64,000 nt of DNA, from assembly GCA_024343425.1 (NCBI GenBank), contig BRLC01000004.1, forward strand, positions 1 through 64,000, read 5' to 3'. How positions within the stretch are numbered: the stretch's first letter is position 1; the number at the start of each line of letters is the position of its first letter. The notes under the pieces are model-generated. The model had not been told where the DNA came from and did not search any database. It saw nothing but the letters and a program-made list of their open reading frames with translations. Positions 36,726 to 45,668 of the stretch are shown here, piece by piece. A program made the position numbers and the translations under genes. The stretch comes from Rhizobiaceae bacterium MnEN-MB40S (GTDB lineage: Bacteria > Pseudomonadota > Alphaproteobacteria > Rhizobiales > Rhizobiaceae).

Positions 36726-38771
36726 GTGCTCATTATGTCTTCGAGACAGAACCCCAACCCGTTCCGCGTTCGCCTGAAAGAGTATATTTACCGCAAAGCT
36801 TTACAACAGATTTTCATCAAAAGAATCGCCGGGGCCCAAGCGCCCGCTGAAGCTCCAGGCTATAAAATCATGACGCTATCATTTCGCCTCACCATCACGT
36901 CCCTCGTGATGGTCATCCTCGTCACCTTGGCCCTGATGCTGATCGGCCTGCAATATCGAATACTCACGATCGCCGTCCACACGTCGGCGGGAGACAGCAT
37001 GGCGTCGGTCAGCGAACGCGTCGCAACGCGGATCGACGCGCGCCTCGCCAATACGGTCAAGCTCGTCAATTTCCTCTCCGCCATTCCCTCGATCGCCGAT
37101 CAGAGACGTCCGGGCGTCGACAATCAGGCGATCGAGCTCTTCAGGATGATACTCGAACAGGCGGAGGGATATGAAAGCGTTTACGTCGGGTACGCCGATG
37201 GCTATTGGCTGCAGTTGCTGCGCGTCTCAGAATTGACGCCGGAGCAAAGACAAATGTTCCAGACGCCAGACGGCGCTGTCTATATCCTGAACCAGGTCTT
37301 CCCGGGCGCCCCCGGGCAGCTTCCGCTGTTTCGCCGATTTCTCGACGCCGACATGCAAATGATCAGCGAAATCACCATACCGCATTTCGGATACGACGCC
37401 CGCACGCGCCCCTGGTATCTCGACGCCAAGGCTCACCATACCGCAGCCATATCGCGACCCTACCGTTCCTACGCCAGCGGCGAATCCCTGATAACGGTCA
37501 GCGCGGAGCTCGACGGCGTCATGCTGGGCGTAGTCGGAATTGACATCCAGACCGTCGAATTCAGCCATTTCGTCTCTGAACAGGCTGAGGTCGAAAACAC
37601 TGTAAGCGTCGCCTACATGGCCGACGGAACGCTGCTGGCGCATCCGCAATATAGCAGTCTGCTGGCAAAAAAGCTGAGCGCCAGCGACAGCGCGGCCCTT
37701 CCGACCATCGCTGACCTAGACGACGGGCTCGTAAAAGACGCGCTTGCGGATTCGAGAGAAAAAGCAAGAGAGGCAGGCGGCGTCCACGACGACAAGGGAA
37801 GTTATTGGCTCTACCGCATCGGCCCGCTCCATATCCCGGATTTCCCCGGCGCCCATATCGTCCTGATCGCCGAAGAGACGGATTTCGCCGGCGATATCCG
37901 GCGGCTGCAATGGCGCGGCTTCCTGGTTGCGTGCGCGATCGGCGCGATCTTCCTGCCGGTGAGCTGGTTCGCGGCCAGCAGGATATCCAGGCAATTGCTG
38001 GCGATCACCGACGAGGCCAACCGCCTGCAGACGATGCAGACGCCGCCCGACCGGCCGATCGGCTCGCTGATCAAGGAAATCCGCAATCTCGGCGAGGCCG
38101 TTCATCTCGCCCAGAAAGCGATCTGGTCGTTCTCACGCTTCGTTCCCTCGGAACTCGTGCGAAGGCTGCTGAAGGACGAAATGTCCACGGAAATAGGCGG
38201 CGTGCGGCAGGGCCTTTCCGTCGTCTTCACCGATGTCGAAAATTTCACAACGATTGCCGAAAGCACCGACCCGAATTTGCTGATGAGCCAGACGTCGCGC
38301 TATTTCAGCGCCCTGACGGACGCCTTTCTCGCCGAGGGCGGCACGATCGACAAGTTTATCGGCGACGCCGTCATGGTGTTCTGGAACGCGCCGGAGCCGC
38401 AGGACGACCATGTCAAAAGCGCCTGTCGCGCCGTGCTCGCCGCGCGCGAAGCCAGCGAAACGATCAACAGGCAGTTCGAGGCGGAGGGCCTGCCGCGCTT
38501 CCGCACCCGCTTCGGCGTCAACACCGGCGTCGCCGTCGTCGGCAATCTCGGCTCGTCGGAGCGAATGAACTACACGGCGCTTGGCAACACCGTCAATCTG
38601 GCCGCCAGGCTGGAAAGCCTCAACAAGGAATACGACACCGATATTCTGGTCAGCGAGGCCGTTCGCGATCAGGCCGGCGACACGTTCACCTTCCGAAAGG
38701 TCGACCGCACGATCGCCAAGGGCATGACCCATGCGACGACGGTGTATGAGCTTGTCGGGGAGCAGAAGTAG
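36726..38771 (+). CDS. Membrane-bound adenylate cyclase (class III) with extracytoplasmic sensor
   Basis: 681 residues, or 633 if translation starts at the ATG at 36870 just before the first membrane segment; neither has a strong ribosome site. Order: TM1 (about 50-75), a periplasmic Cache-like sensor (about 80-390), TM2 (about 395-415), a HAMP-like linker, and a catalytic class III cyclase domain (about 490-680). Metal-binding Asp503 ('VFTDVENFT') and Asp547 ('IGDAVM') are intact. Lys543 in 'DKFIGD' and Thr in 'NYTALG' match ATP rather than GTP specificity. It would make cAMP in response to an external ligand. No effector gene is adjacent. Confidence 0.9.
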   Translation: MLIMSSRQNPNPFRVRLKEYIYRKALQQIFIKRIAGAQAPAEAPGYKIMTLSFRLTITSLVMVILVTLALMLIGLQYRILTIAVHTSAGDSMASVSERVATRIDARLANTVKLVNFLSAIPSIADQRRPGVDNQAIELFRMILEQAEGYESVYVGYADGYWLQLLRVSELTPEQRQMFQTPDGAVYILNQVFPGAPGQLPLFRRFLDADMQMISEITIPHFGYDARTRPWYLDAKAHHTAAISRPYRSYASGESLITVSAELDGVMLGVVGIDIQTVEFSHFVSEQAEVENTVSVAYMADGTLLAHPQYSSLLAKKLSASDSAALPTIADLDDGLVKDALADSREKAREAGGVHDDKGSYWLYRIGPLHIPDFPGAHIVLIAEETDFAGDIRRLQWRGFLVACAIGAIFLPVSWFAASRISRQLLAITDEANRLQTMQTPPDRPIGSLIKEIRNLGEAVHLAQKAIWSFSRFVPSELVRRLLKDEMSTEIGGVRQGLSVVFTDVENFTTIAESTDPNLLMSQTSRYFSALTDAFLAEGGTIDKFIGDAVMVFWNAPEPQDDHVKSACRAVLAAREASETINRQFEAEGLPRFRTRFGVNTGVAVVGNLGSSERMNYTALGNTVNLAARLESLNKEYDTDILVSEAVRDQAGDTFTFRKVDRTIAKGMTHATTVYELVGEQK

Positions 38772-38791
38772 CAGATCTGGCTGCTTGATGA

Positions 38792-38814
38792 GCGGCGGGG
38801 CTGAACCCCGCCGC
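38792..38814. terminator. Bidirectional terminator hairpin
   Basis: A perfect 9-bp stem (GCGGCGGGG/CCCCGCCGC) with a CTGAA loop lies between the convergent stops of the cyclase (38771) and the Liv-type binding protein (38826). There is no long U-run, but position and stability support termination for both genes. Confidence 0.65.
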
Positions 38815-38825
38815 ATCGCGTCGTC

Positions 38826-39962
38826 TTATTTCGCGACCTGTTCGAGCGACAGGATGTCGACCTTTTTGTCGTTGACGCCGAGAATCACGACAATCTCACC
38901 GGCCTGGTTGTAATCGTCGAAGGAGATCGTCTTGCCCATCACCGTGGTGAACTCGATCTTTTCGAGCGCATCGCGGATGGCGGCCGGTTCGGCGCTTCCG
39001 GCTTCCTTGATCGCCTGGGCGATGATGTTGACGGAATCATAGCCGGCCCAGGTCTGCAGCACCGGTGAGATCTCGTGCTTCGCCTTGATCTTCTCGGCGA
39101 ACGCCTTGTTCTCCGGCGTGTCGATTTCCGGCGAATAGGTCCAGGCGCTGACGGAGCCTTCCATGCCGCCGGCGCTGATCAGCTCTTCATTCTGCCCGCC
39201 AAGTTCGGCGCGTCCCGTATAGGGGATGGTCAGGCCGAGCTGCATGGCGTTGCGCAGCATGGTGAGTTGGTCGGAGCCGAGCTGGAACAGGGCGATCGCA
39301 TCGGGTTTCGAGCGCGACACCTTGGTCAGGACCGGCGTGAAGTCGGGCAAGCCCTGGGGAGCGAAGTCCGTCGAGATGATTTCGACGCCCGCTTCTGTGG
39401 CGAAGTCGGCGAAGGCGCCGGCGCCGCCGCGTCCGAAATCCGTATCCTCGCCGATAATCGCGACCTTGGAGAACTTGCCGGACTTGGCGAGATAGCCGGC
39501 GAGCGTCTTCATCATCGCCGCATCGGATGGATTGATGCGGAATTCCCACTTGTTGCCGCCAACGCCGGACTGGTCGGTGATGGCGGGGCTGGTCGACACG
39601 GCGGTGACCATGGGAATGCCGGCCTTCTCGATGATCGGCATGGTCGCCAGCGTCGCCGAACTGCAGTGCGCGCCGATGATGACGTTGACCTTCGCCTCGA
39701 CCAGTTTGTTGGCGACGTTCACGGCCTCGGACGGATTGCACTTGTTGTCCATCGGCAGGAGTTCGATCTGCATGCCGAGCAGACCCCCGGCCTCGTTGAT
39801 TTCCTCTACGGCGAGGTCGATTCCCCATTTTTCCCGCTCAGCAGCGATAGCCGCCGGACCGGTGTAGGGATTGCTAATGCCTATCAGGATGCTTTCGGCC
39901 TGGGCGGCCACAGACGCGCCCAAGATTGAGGCAACTGATAGAATAACAGGCAGTATTTTCAT
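38826..39962 (-). CDS. Branched-chain-amino-acid-type ABC transporter substrate-binding protein
   Basis: 378 residues: signal peptide (about 1-22, AQA cleavage) and a type I periplasmic binding fold of the LivJ family, with 'GISNPYTGPAA', 'NEAGGLLGMQIELLPMDNKCNPSEAVNVANKLV' and 'GAHCSSATLA' as typical ligand-pocket stretches. It faces away from the four other transporter genes across a 311-bp gap. LivJ relatives bind many amides and small acids, so leucine should not be assumed; the downstream hydantoinase genes suggest a cyclic amide or similar. AGGAGG precedes the ATG. Confidence 0.92.
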   Translation of the reverse strand: MKILPVILSVASILGASVAAQAESILIGISNPYTGPAAIAAEREKWGIDLAVEEINEAGGLLGMQIELLPMDNKCNPSEAVNVANKLVEAKVNVIIGAHCSSATLATMPIIEKAGIPMVTAVSTSPAITDQSGVGGNKWEFRINPSDAAMMKTLAGYLAKSGKFSKVAIIGEDTDFGRGGAGAFADFATEAGVEIISTDFAPQGLPDFTPVLTKVSRSKPDAIALFQLGSDQLTMLRNAMQLGLTIPYTGRAELGGQNEELISAGGMEGSVSAWTYSPEIDTPENKAFAEKIKAKHEISPVLQTWAGYDSVNIIAQAIKEAGSAEPAAIRDALEKIEFTTVMGKTISFDDYNQAGEIVVILGVNDKKVDILSLEQVAK

Positions 39963-40273
39963 GTGTTCCTCCTATCGGGACAAGAATAAGGAAGTTGATC
40001 TAATTTTTCGATTGACAATAAATCCAATCGGAGCCCATCATATGACAAGTTACAGCGCTAGCAAGCCCGTTTTTTAGGCATAAGGTGAAAAACAATGTTT
40101 ATAGAAACTTTATTTTCATGTGTTCGATATATCTTATACTTCAAGAAATACATTGTGACTATAAGTAATTCTTGAGAAAAAAACGGAAGTAAATGTGAAG
40201 TAATCCTCGAATTGATACATCTCTCCCGCCTCCGAATCTCTGCAAAAAGGCAAACGCCGTCGGCGAACAGAAC
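39963..40273. other. AT-rich divergent control region of the Liv-hyu cluster
   Basis: No gene is seen in these 311 bp. The region is much richer in A+T than its surroundings and should hold the promoters of the binding-protein gene and of the livH-to-IclR operon. TCAAGAA (40141-40147) and TTCTTGA (40169-40175) form a perfect inverted repeat with a 21-bp spacer, a possible regulator site. A TTGACA occurs at 40012-40017 without a well-placed -10. Two short open frames here have no ribosome site or recognisable sequence. Confidence 0.5.
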
Positions 40274-41155
40274 ATGGACTACATCTACTTTCTGCAATTA
40301 ACTGCGAACGGACTTGTGATCGGGCTGATCTACGCTTTGATCGCGGTCGGGCTCGCCCTGCTCTTCGGCGTCCTGGGCATCGTCAACTTCGCCCATGGCG
40401 AATTGCTGCTCATTGGCGCATACGCAATGGCGATTGCGCTTCCGGCGTTCGGACTGGCCTACATACCCGGCGTCATCGTCGCCGTGCTGACGGCGATCAT
40501 CGCCGGATGGTTTATCTATGAAGTGTTCCTGTCGAAGCTCGGGCACGGCGAATTCGAACGCAGCATCCTGATCACGATGGGCCTGTCCATCGTCATCCTC
40601 AATGGCATCCAGTACATCTTCACCGCAACGCCGCTGCTGGTGAACACCGAGTTCGGCTACGCTGGCGTCAGCATCGGAGACATCCGCGTCGCATGGACGC
40701 GCATCGCCGCCGCCGTGCTCTCGGCCGTCACCTTCGCCGCATTATATATATTGCTGAACTACACCCAGATCGGCCGCGCCATGCGCGCAGTGTCGCAAAA
40801 CCGCGACGCCGCCCTGATGGTGGGCATGCAGCCGCGCAAGATCGGTCGCAACGCAGTCATTCTGGCGGCGTCGCTCTGCGGCCTCGCCGGCGCCGCGGTC
40901 GCCCCGGTTCAACTCGTTCAGCCCTATCTCGGCCAGTTCCTCGTCTTCAAGGCGTTCGCAATCATCATTATCGGCGGCATGGGCAGCATCGAGGGCGCCG
41001 TGTTCGCAGCCATCGCGCTTGGCGTCATCGAAAGCTGGATCGGCGGCTTCTTTCCCGTCGTCTGGCAGGAAGCCGCAGGCTTCATCATCATGATCACGGT
41101 GCTGATGCTGAAGCCCAGCGGCCTGTTCTCCCGAGGCGGAATGCGGGTCGGATGA
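40274..41155 (+). CDS. Branched-chain-amino-acid-type ABC permease (LivH)
   Basis: 293 residues, about eight membrane segments. The start 'FLQLTANGLVIGLIYALIAVGLALLFGVLGIVNFAHGE' is the family hallmark, and 'GRAMRAVSQNRDAALMVGMQPRKIGRNAVILA' is the cytoplasmic coupling loop. It forms the translocation pore with the following LivM-type protein. It is the first gene of a plus-strand operon; its stop overlaps the next start as ATGA. Confidence 0.94.
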   Translation: MDYIYFLQLTANGLVIGLIYALIAVGLALLFGVLGIVNFAHGELLLIGAYAMAIALPAFGLAYIPGVIVAVLTAIIAGWFIYEVFLSKLGHGEFERSILITMGLSIVILNGIQYIFTATPLLVNTEFGYAGVSIGDIRVAWTRIAAAVLSAVTFAALYILLNYTQIGRAMRAVSQNRDAALMVGMQPRKIGRNAVILAASLCGLAGAAVAPVQLVQPYLGQFLVFKAFAIIIIGGMGSIEGAVFAAIALGVIESWIGGFFPVVWQEAAGFIIMITVLMLKPSGLFSRGGMRVG

Positions 41156-42099
41156 GAATGCCCTTGCTTGCCATCATCGTCGTCGCCGTGGCCGCGTTGC
41201 TGCCGCTGGTCGTTTCCAGCAGCTACATCCTCAGCGTCGGCGTCACCATGTTCCTGTATCTGGTCGCGGCGATGTCCCTGAACGTGATCTACGGCCTGCT
41301 CGGACTGCTGTCGCTCGCCCATATCGCCTTCTGGGGCATCGGCGGTTATTTCACGGTCATCGCCGTGATGGATCTGGGCTTAAGCTTCTGGATCGCGCTG
41401 CCGCTCGCCGGGCTGTTCGCCGGCGTGCTGTCGATCGCCGTCGGCTTTCCGGCGCTGCGCCTGAACCGCCATTCCTTCGTCGTCGTTACGCTGATCTTCG
41501 CCCTTCTGACAACGCTGGTCGCCCGCGACTGGGTGTCGCTGACCCGCGGGCCAATGGGCATTCCGGGCATACCCTCGCCCTATTTCTTCGGCCACGAGAT
41601 CGCTGGCGCCTACAGTTTCTACTACCTTTCCGGCGTATTCGCACTGATCAGCCTGCTGCTGCTATACCTCTTCTTCACGTCGCGGATCGCCGACACCATG
41701 CGCGCGATCAACCAGAGCGAGGATCTCGCCCGCTCGCAAGGCGTCAATCCCACGGCCTACAAACTTCTCGCTTTCTTCCTGTCCGCGTTCTTCACGGCCA
41801 TGGCGGGCGGCATACTCGCCTTCAACCAGAGGGTCATCGATCCGCTGATCTTCGACTTCTTCTTCATGCAGGCCTTCCTCATCATGGTCATCGTCGGTGG
41901 CAGGGGCAGCTTCGTCGGCGTGCTTGTCGCCGGCGCCGTCATGTCGATCCTGCCGGAGGTCCTGCGCTTCTCGGTCGATCTGCGCATGGTGCTCTACGGT
42001 CTGGCGCTGCTCGCCTTCGTCACATGGGCGCCGAACGGCCTCGCCGGATGGATCCGGGAGAAACGCGAGGAACGCCTGCGTTCGGAGTTGCGGCAATGA
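41152..42099 (+). CDS. Branched-chain-amino-acid-type ABC permease (LivM)
   Basis: 315 residues from the ATG at 41152 that overlaps the LivH stop; the frame is open further upstream but lies within LivH. LivM features: 'LNVIYGLLGLLSLAHIAFWGIGGYF', the loop 'ADTMRAINQSEDLARSQGVNPTAYKLLAF' and 'FLIMVIVGGRGSFVG'. It pairs with LivH in the membrane and is coupled by ATGA overlap to the ATPase gene. Confidence 0.94.
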   Translation: MRMPLLAIIVVAVAALLPLVVSSSYILSVGVTMFLYLVAAMSLNVIYGLLGLLSLAHIAFWGIGGYFTVIAVMDLGLSFWIALPLAGLFAGVLSIAVGFPALRLNRHSFVVVTLIFALLTTLVARDWVSLTRGPMGIPGIPSPYFFGHEIAGAYSFYYLSGVFALISLLLLYLFFTSRIADTMRAINQSEDLARSQGVNPTAYKLLAFFLSAFFTAMAGGILAFNQRVIDPLIFDFFFMQAFLIMVIVGGRGSFVGVLVAGAVMSILPEVLRFSVDLRMVLYGLALLAFVTWAPNGLAGWIREKREERLRSELRQ

Positions 42100-42869
42100 G
42101 CAGCGCAACGCCACTTCTCGAAGTCGAAGGGCTTCGCAAGAGCTTTGCCGGCGTGCACGCCGTGGACAACATGTCCTTTTCGGTCGCGCGCAACACGATC
42201 ACAGGCATTATCGGCCCCAACGGTTCAGGCAAGAGCACGACCATCGACTGCATCTCCGGCTTCCAGCGGCCGAACGCGGGTCGCATCAGACTGGACGGGC
42301 GCGACATCACCCGTCTGACGCCGCAGAAAATCGCCAAGGCGGGACTGATCCGGACCTTCCAGACCGTGCACATCTACGAATCGATGACGCTGAGGGAGAA
42401 CCTCCTTCAGGCCGCCCGCCCCTTCCAGGCGGCCGGCTGGGTCGCCGATTTCCTGCGCCTGCCAGGCATGCGCCGCGAGGTCGACGCCGCGATGGTGCGC
42501 GCCGACGAGCTGGTCGACATGATCGGCCTGCGCAAATATTACGACGCGCCGACCCGTATTCTCTCCTATGGTCAGAAGAAGCTCGTGGCGCTCGCCGCGG
42601 GGCTGATGCCGAAGCCGCGACTGCTGGTCCTCGACGAACCGGTCGCCGGCGTCAATCCGACGCGCATCCGCGAGGTGGAGGAAGTCATCCTCAACCTCCA
42701 CGCCGCCGGCGAGAGCTTCATCATTGTCGAACACAATGTCGAATTCGTCATGCGCCTGTGCGAACGCGTCATCGTGTTTGTCGGCGGGAGCAAGATGACC
42801 GAAGGCGACCCGAAATCCGTGCAGCAGGACGCGCGCGTACTGGAGGCCTATCTTGGAATACCTGCTTGA
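42096..42869 (+). CDS. ABC transporter ATP-binding protein (LivG)
   Basis: 257 residues from the ATG at 42096, which overlaps the LivM stop. Walker A is GPNGSGKS at residues 40-47; the signature region reads 'ILSYGQKKLVALAAGL', and Walker B 'LLVLDEPVAGVNPT'. The C-terminal 'ECX'-like end 'EGDPKSVQQDARVLEAYLG' is typical of LivG. One of two different ATPases of the importer; its 3' end overlaps livF by 17 bp. Confidence 0.93.
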   Translation: MSSATPLLEVEGLRKSFAGVHAVDNMSFSVARNTITGIIGPNGSGKSTTIDCISGFQRPNAGRIRLDGRDITRLTPQKIAKAGLIRTFQTVHIYESMTLRENLLQAARPFQAAGWVADFLRLPGMRREVDAAMVRADELVDMIGLRKYYDAPTRILSYGQKKLVALAAGLMPKPRLLVLDEPVAGVNPTRIREVEEVILNLHAAGESFIIVEHNVEFVMRLCERVIVFVGGSKMTEGDPKSVQQDARVLEAYLGIPA

Positions 42870-43590
42870 GCTGACCGGCCTGACCGGCGGCTACGCCGGC
42901 AAGCCGATCATTCACGACGTGTCCTTTCGCCTCGAAAAGGGCACCATCACGACTTTCGTCGGCGGCAATGGCGCCGGCAAGTCCACGCTGATGCGCGCAA
43001 TCTACGGATCGTGTGATCATCTCGGCGGTGGAATCATTTTTGACGGACGGCAGATCGAGGACAAGACTCCCTGGCAACGCTACGAACTGGGCATCGGCTT
43101 CGTGCCGCAGGGACGCTGCAACTTTCCGGACATGACGGTCTCCGAAAATCTCAAAATGGGCTGCTACACCCTGCCGCGCAACGAACATCGCGACCGTATC
43201 GACGCAATGCTCGAAAGCTTTCCGATGCTTGCGAGGAAGATTCGCGAAAAGGCAGGCAATCTGTCCGGCGGCGAACAGCAGGTGCTCGAGACCGCCATGG
43301 TGCTGCTGTCGGAACCTTCGCTCCTGCTGCTTGACGAGCCGTCGCTCGGCCTTGCGCCGAAAACCCAGGGCGAGGTCTTCGAGTTCGTCAAACGCATCGC
43401 CGCCGACGGCGTGACGGTGCTGGTCGTCGAGCAGAACGTCCACGGTGCCTTGCTGATTTCCGACAAGGCCATCGTGCTTGAAATGGGCCGGAAATTCCTC
43501 GAGGGAACTGCGGAAGAGGTCCGAAACAACCCGAACATCCGCCATGCGTATCTCGGCGGCAACCTAAGCGAGGAGGAAGTTTCCGAATGA
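42853..43590 (+). CDS. ABC transporter ATP-binding protein (LivF)
   Basis: 245 residues with Walker A at residues 37-45 (GGNGAGKST), signature LSGGEQQ and Walker B 'LLLLDEPSLGLAP'. The start is TTG at 42853, supported by GGAGG six bases upstream within the livG end; no in-frame ATG precedes Walker A at a sensible place. It completes the importer. The stop overlaps the start of the hydantoinase A gene (ATGA), tying transport to catabolism in one transcript. Confidence 0.93.
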   Translation: MEYLLELTGLTGGYAGKPIIHDVSFRLEKGTITTFVGGNGAGKSTLMRAIYGSCDHLGGGIIFDGRQIEDKTPWQRYELGIGFVPQGRCNFPDMTVSENLKMGCYTLPRNEHRDRIDAMLESFPMLARKIREKAGNLSGGEQQVLETAMVLLSEPSLLLLDEPSLGLAPKTQGEVFEFVKRIAADGVTVLVVEQNVHGALLISDKAIVLEMGRKFLEGTAEEVRNNPNIRHAYLGGNLSEEEVSE

Positions 43591-45668
43591 CGAATGCGGC
43601 GCGTCTGGCGGTCGATATCGGCGGGACGTTTACAGACCTTGCGCTGACCCAAAACGGGCGGCGCGTGACGGCAAAGGTGCTCACAACGCCTTCGGCGCCC
43701 GAACAGGGCGTGCTGACCGGCGTGAAGGCCATTCTCGAAAAAGCCGGCCTCGCGCCGTCGGATGTCGGCATCGTCATTCACGGAACGACTCTCGCGACCA
43801 ACGCGATCATCGAGCGCAAGGGCGCGAAGACCGCGATGATCGTCACCGACGGTTTTCGCGATTCCATCGACATGGCCTATGAAAACCGCTTCGAGCAGTA
43901 CGACATCATGATGGACCGCCCCGCGCCGCTCGTCCCCCAGGCCATGCGCTTTCAGGCCGTCGGCAGGATCGACGCGCAGGGCAATGAAATCCAGCCGCTC
44001 GACGAGGCGAAGATCGGGGAAATCTGCGGTCGCCTCGCCGCGGAAGAGGTCAAGTCGGTGGCCGTCTGCTTCATGCACCCCTACGCCAACATGGCGCATG
44101 AGGAACGGGCGCGCGACATCATCTCCGCCCGTCTGCCCGATATCGCGATTACCCTCTCCGGAGAGGTCTGTCCGGAAATCCGCGAATATGACCGGTGGTC
44201 CACGGCGCTCGCCAACGCCTATATCCAGCCGGTCATGGACACCTATCTGCGCAAGCTCTCTGTCGAGCTTGAAAAGATGGGCGTCGACTGCCCCTTCTTC
44301 ATGATCACCTCGGCCGGCGGCTTGACCGAGGTCGAGATGGCCCGCCGCTTTCCCGTCCGCTTGGTCGAATCCGGACCGGCCGGCGGCGCGATCCTCGCCG
44401 CCCACGTGGCCGCCCAGTCCGACTACGAGGAAATCCTGTCCTTCGACATGGGCGGCACCACCGCCAAGATCTGTCTCATCGAGAACGGCCAGCCGCATTA
44501 TTCCCGCACCTTCGAGGTCGCGCGTGAATACCGTTTCCTGAAAGGCAGCGGCCTGCCGCTCCGCATTCCCGTCATCGACATGGTGGAGATCGGCGCCGGC
44601 GGCGGATCGATCGCCCGCATCGACGAATTGTCGCGCATCCAGATAGGCCCTGACAGCATGGGTTCGGAACCGGGGCCAGCGAGCTATGGTCGCGGCGGCA
44701 CTGCGGCGACTGTCACCGACGCGAATGTCGTGCTCGGCCGGCTCGACCCGGAAACCTTTGCAGGCGGATCGATCCCGCTGCTTCCCGAACGCGCCGAAAC
44801 AGCAGTGATGGAGCATATCGGCGCGCAGCTCGACCTCGATCCGCTCAATGCGGCGATCGGCATATCGGAAGTGGTCGAGGAAAACATGGCGAACGCCTCG
44901 CGCGTTCACGCCGTCGAACTCGGACGCAATCTCGGCGGCCGCACGATGATCGCCTTCGGCGGCGCCGCGCCCCTGCACGCCGCCCGGCTGGCCGACAAGC
45001 TGGGCATCCGGCGCGTCGTCGTTCCGGCGAGCGCCGGCGTCGGCTCGGCCGTCGGATTCCTCCTTGCCCCGATCGCCTACGAGATCAACCAGTCGCGCTT
45101 CGCAACGCTGGACGACACCTTCGACAACGAGGCGATCAACGCGTTGCGCAAGGACATGTACGCGAAGGCCCTCGAGGTCGTGTCGGCCGGCGCCGGCGAC
45201 CAGCCGCTGATCGAAACCTGGACCGCCGACATGCGCTATGTCGGCCAGGGCCACGAAGTCACCGTCGACATTCCGGCCACGCCTTTCGAGGCGGACGCCC
45301 ACAAGGCGCTGCACGACCTGTTCGTGTCCTATTACACAAACACCTTCGGACGCTCGATACCGGGGCTGGTGTCGGAGATCACCGGTTGGTCGCTGAGACT
45401 GGCGACAGCAGCGCCCGCGCCCGAAAAAGCCCGTCACGAGAAAACCGGCAAAACCGCCTGCCCGGCCGGCGCCCGGCGCATGGTGGACGCGGCGACCGGA
45501 ACCATGATCGAGGCGCCGGTCTATCGCCGCACGGAGCTTGAGCCCGGCGTCACGCTCGCCGGCCCCTGCATCATCACCGAGGAAGAGACGACCACCATCG
45601 TCACCTCCCGTTTCGACGCGGGCGTCAACACGCTCGGGCATATCGTTCTGGACTGGAATGAGGCATGA
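43587..45668 (+). CDS. hyuA: Hydantoinase/oxoprolinase subunit A
   Basis: 693 residues. The N-terminal actin-like nucleotide motif 'AVDIGGTFTDLAL' (Asp10) and 'IHGTTLATNAIIERKGAKTAMI' mark the HydA_N and hydantoinase A domains; 'SFDMGGTTAKICLI' and 'VEIGAGGGSIARID' follow, then a short C-terminal beta domain. Together with subunit B it opens cyclic amides (5-oxoproline, N-methylhydantoin and similar) or, in the related carboxylases, activates ketones, at the cost of ATP. Coupled by ATGA overlaps to livF and to hyuB. The substrate is unknown. Confidence 0.92.
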   Translation: MTNAARLAVDIGGTFTDLALTQNGRRVTAKVLTTPSAPEQGVLTGVKAILEKAGLAPSDVGIVIHGTTLATNAIIERKGAKTAMIVTDGFRDSIDMAYENRFEQYDIMMDRPAPLVPQAMRFQAVGRIDAQGNEIQPLDEAKIGEICGRLAAEEVKSVAVCFMHPYANMAHEERARDIISARLPDIAITLSGEVCPEIREYDRWSTALANAYIQPVMDTYLRKLSVELEKMGVDCPFFMITSAGGLTEVEMARRFPVRLVESGPAGGAILAAHVAAQSDYEEILSFDMGGTTAKICLIENGQPHYSRTFEVAREYRFLKGSGLPLRIPVIDMVEIGAGGGSIARIDELSRIQIGPDSMGSEPGPASYGRGGTAATVTDANVVLGRLDPETFAGGSIPLLPERAETAVMEHIGAQLDLDPLNAAIGISEVVEENMANASRVHAVELGRNLGGRTMIAFGGAAPLHAARLADKLGIRRVVVPASAGVGSAVGFLLAPIAYEINQSRFATLDDTFDNEAINALRKDMYAKALEVVSAGAGDQPLIETWTADMRYVGQGHEVTVDIPATPFEADAHKALHDLFVSYYTNTFGRSIPGLVSEITGWSLRLATAAPAPEKARHEKTGKTACPAGARRMVDAATGTMIEAPVYRRTELEPGVTLAGPCIITEEETTTIVTSRFDAGVNTLGHIVLDWNEA

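Noticed and set aside
40012..40046. TTGACA as a -35 element for livH
   Set aside because: The nearest -10-like sequence (TATGAC) is 23 bp away, too far for a standard promoter.
39871..40297. Two short open frames in the Liv divergent region
   Set aside because: They overlap flanking gene starts, lack ribosome sites and match nothing recognisable; the region is better explained as promoters.
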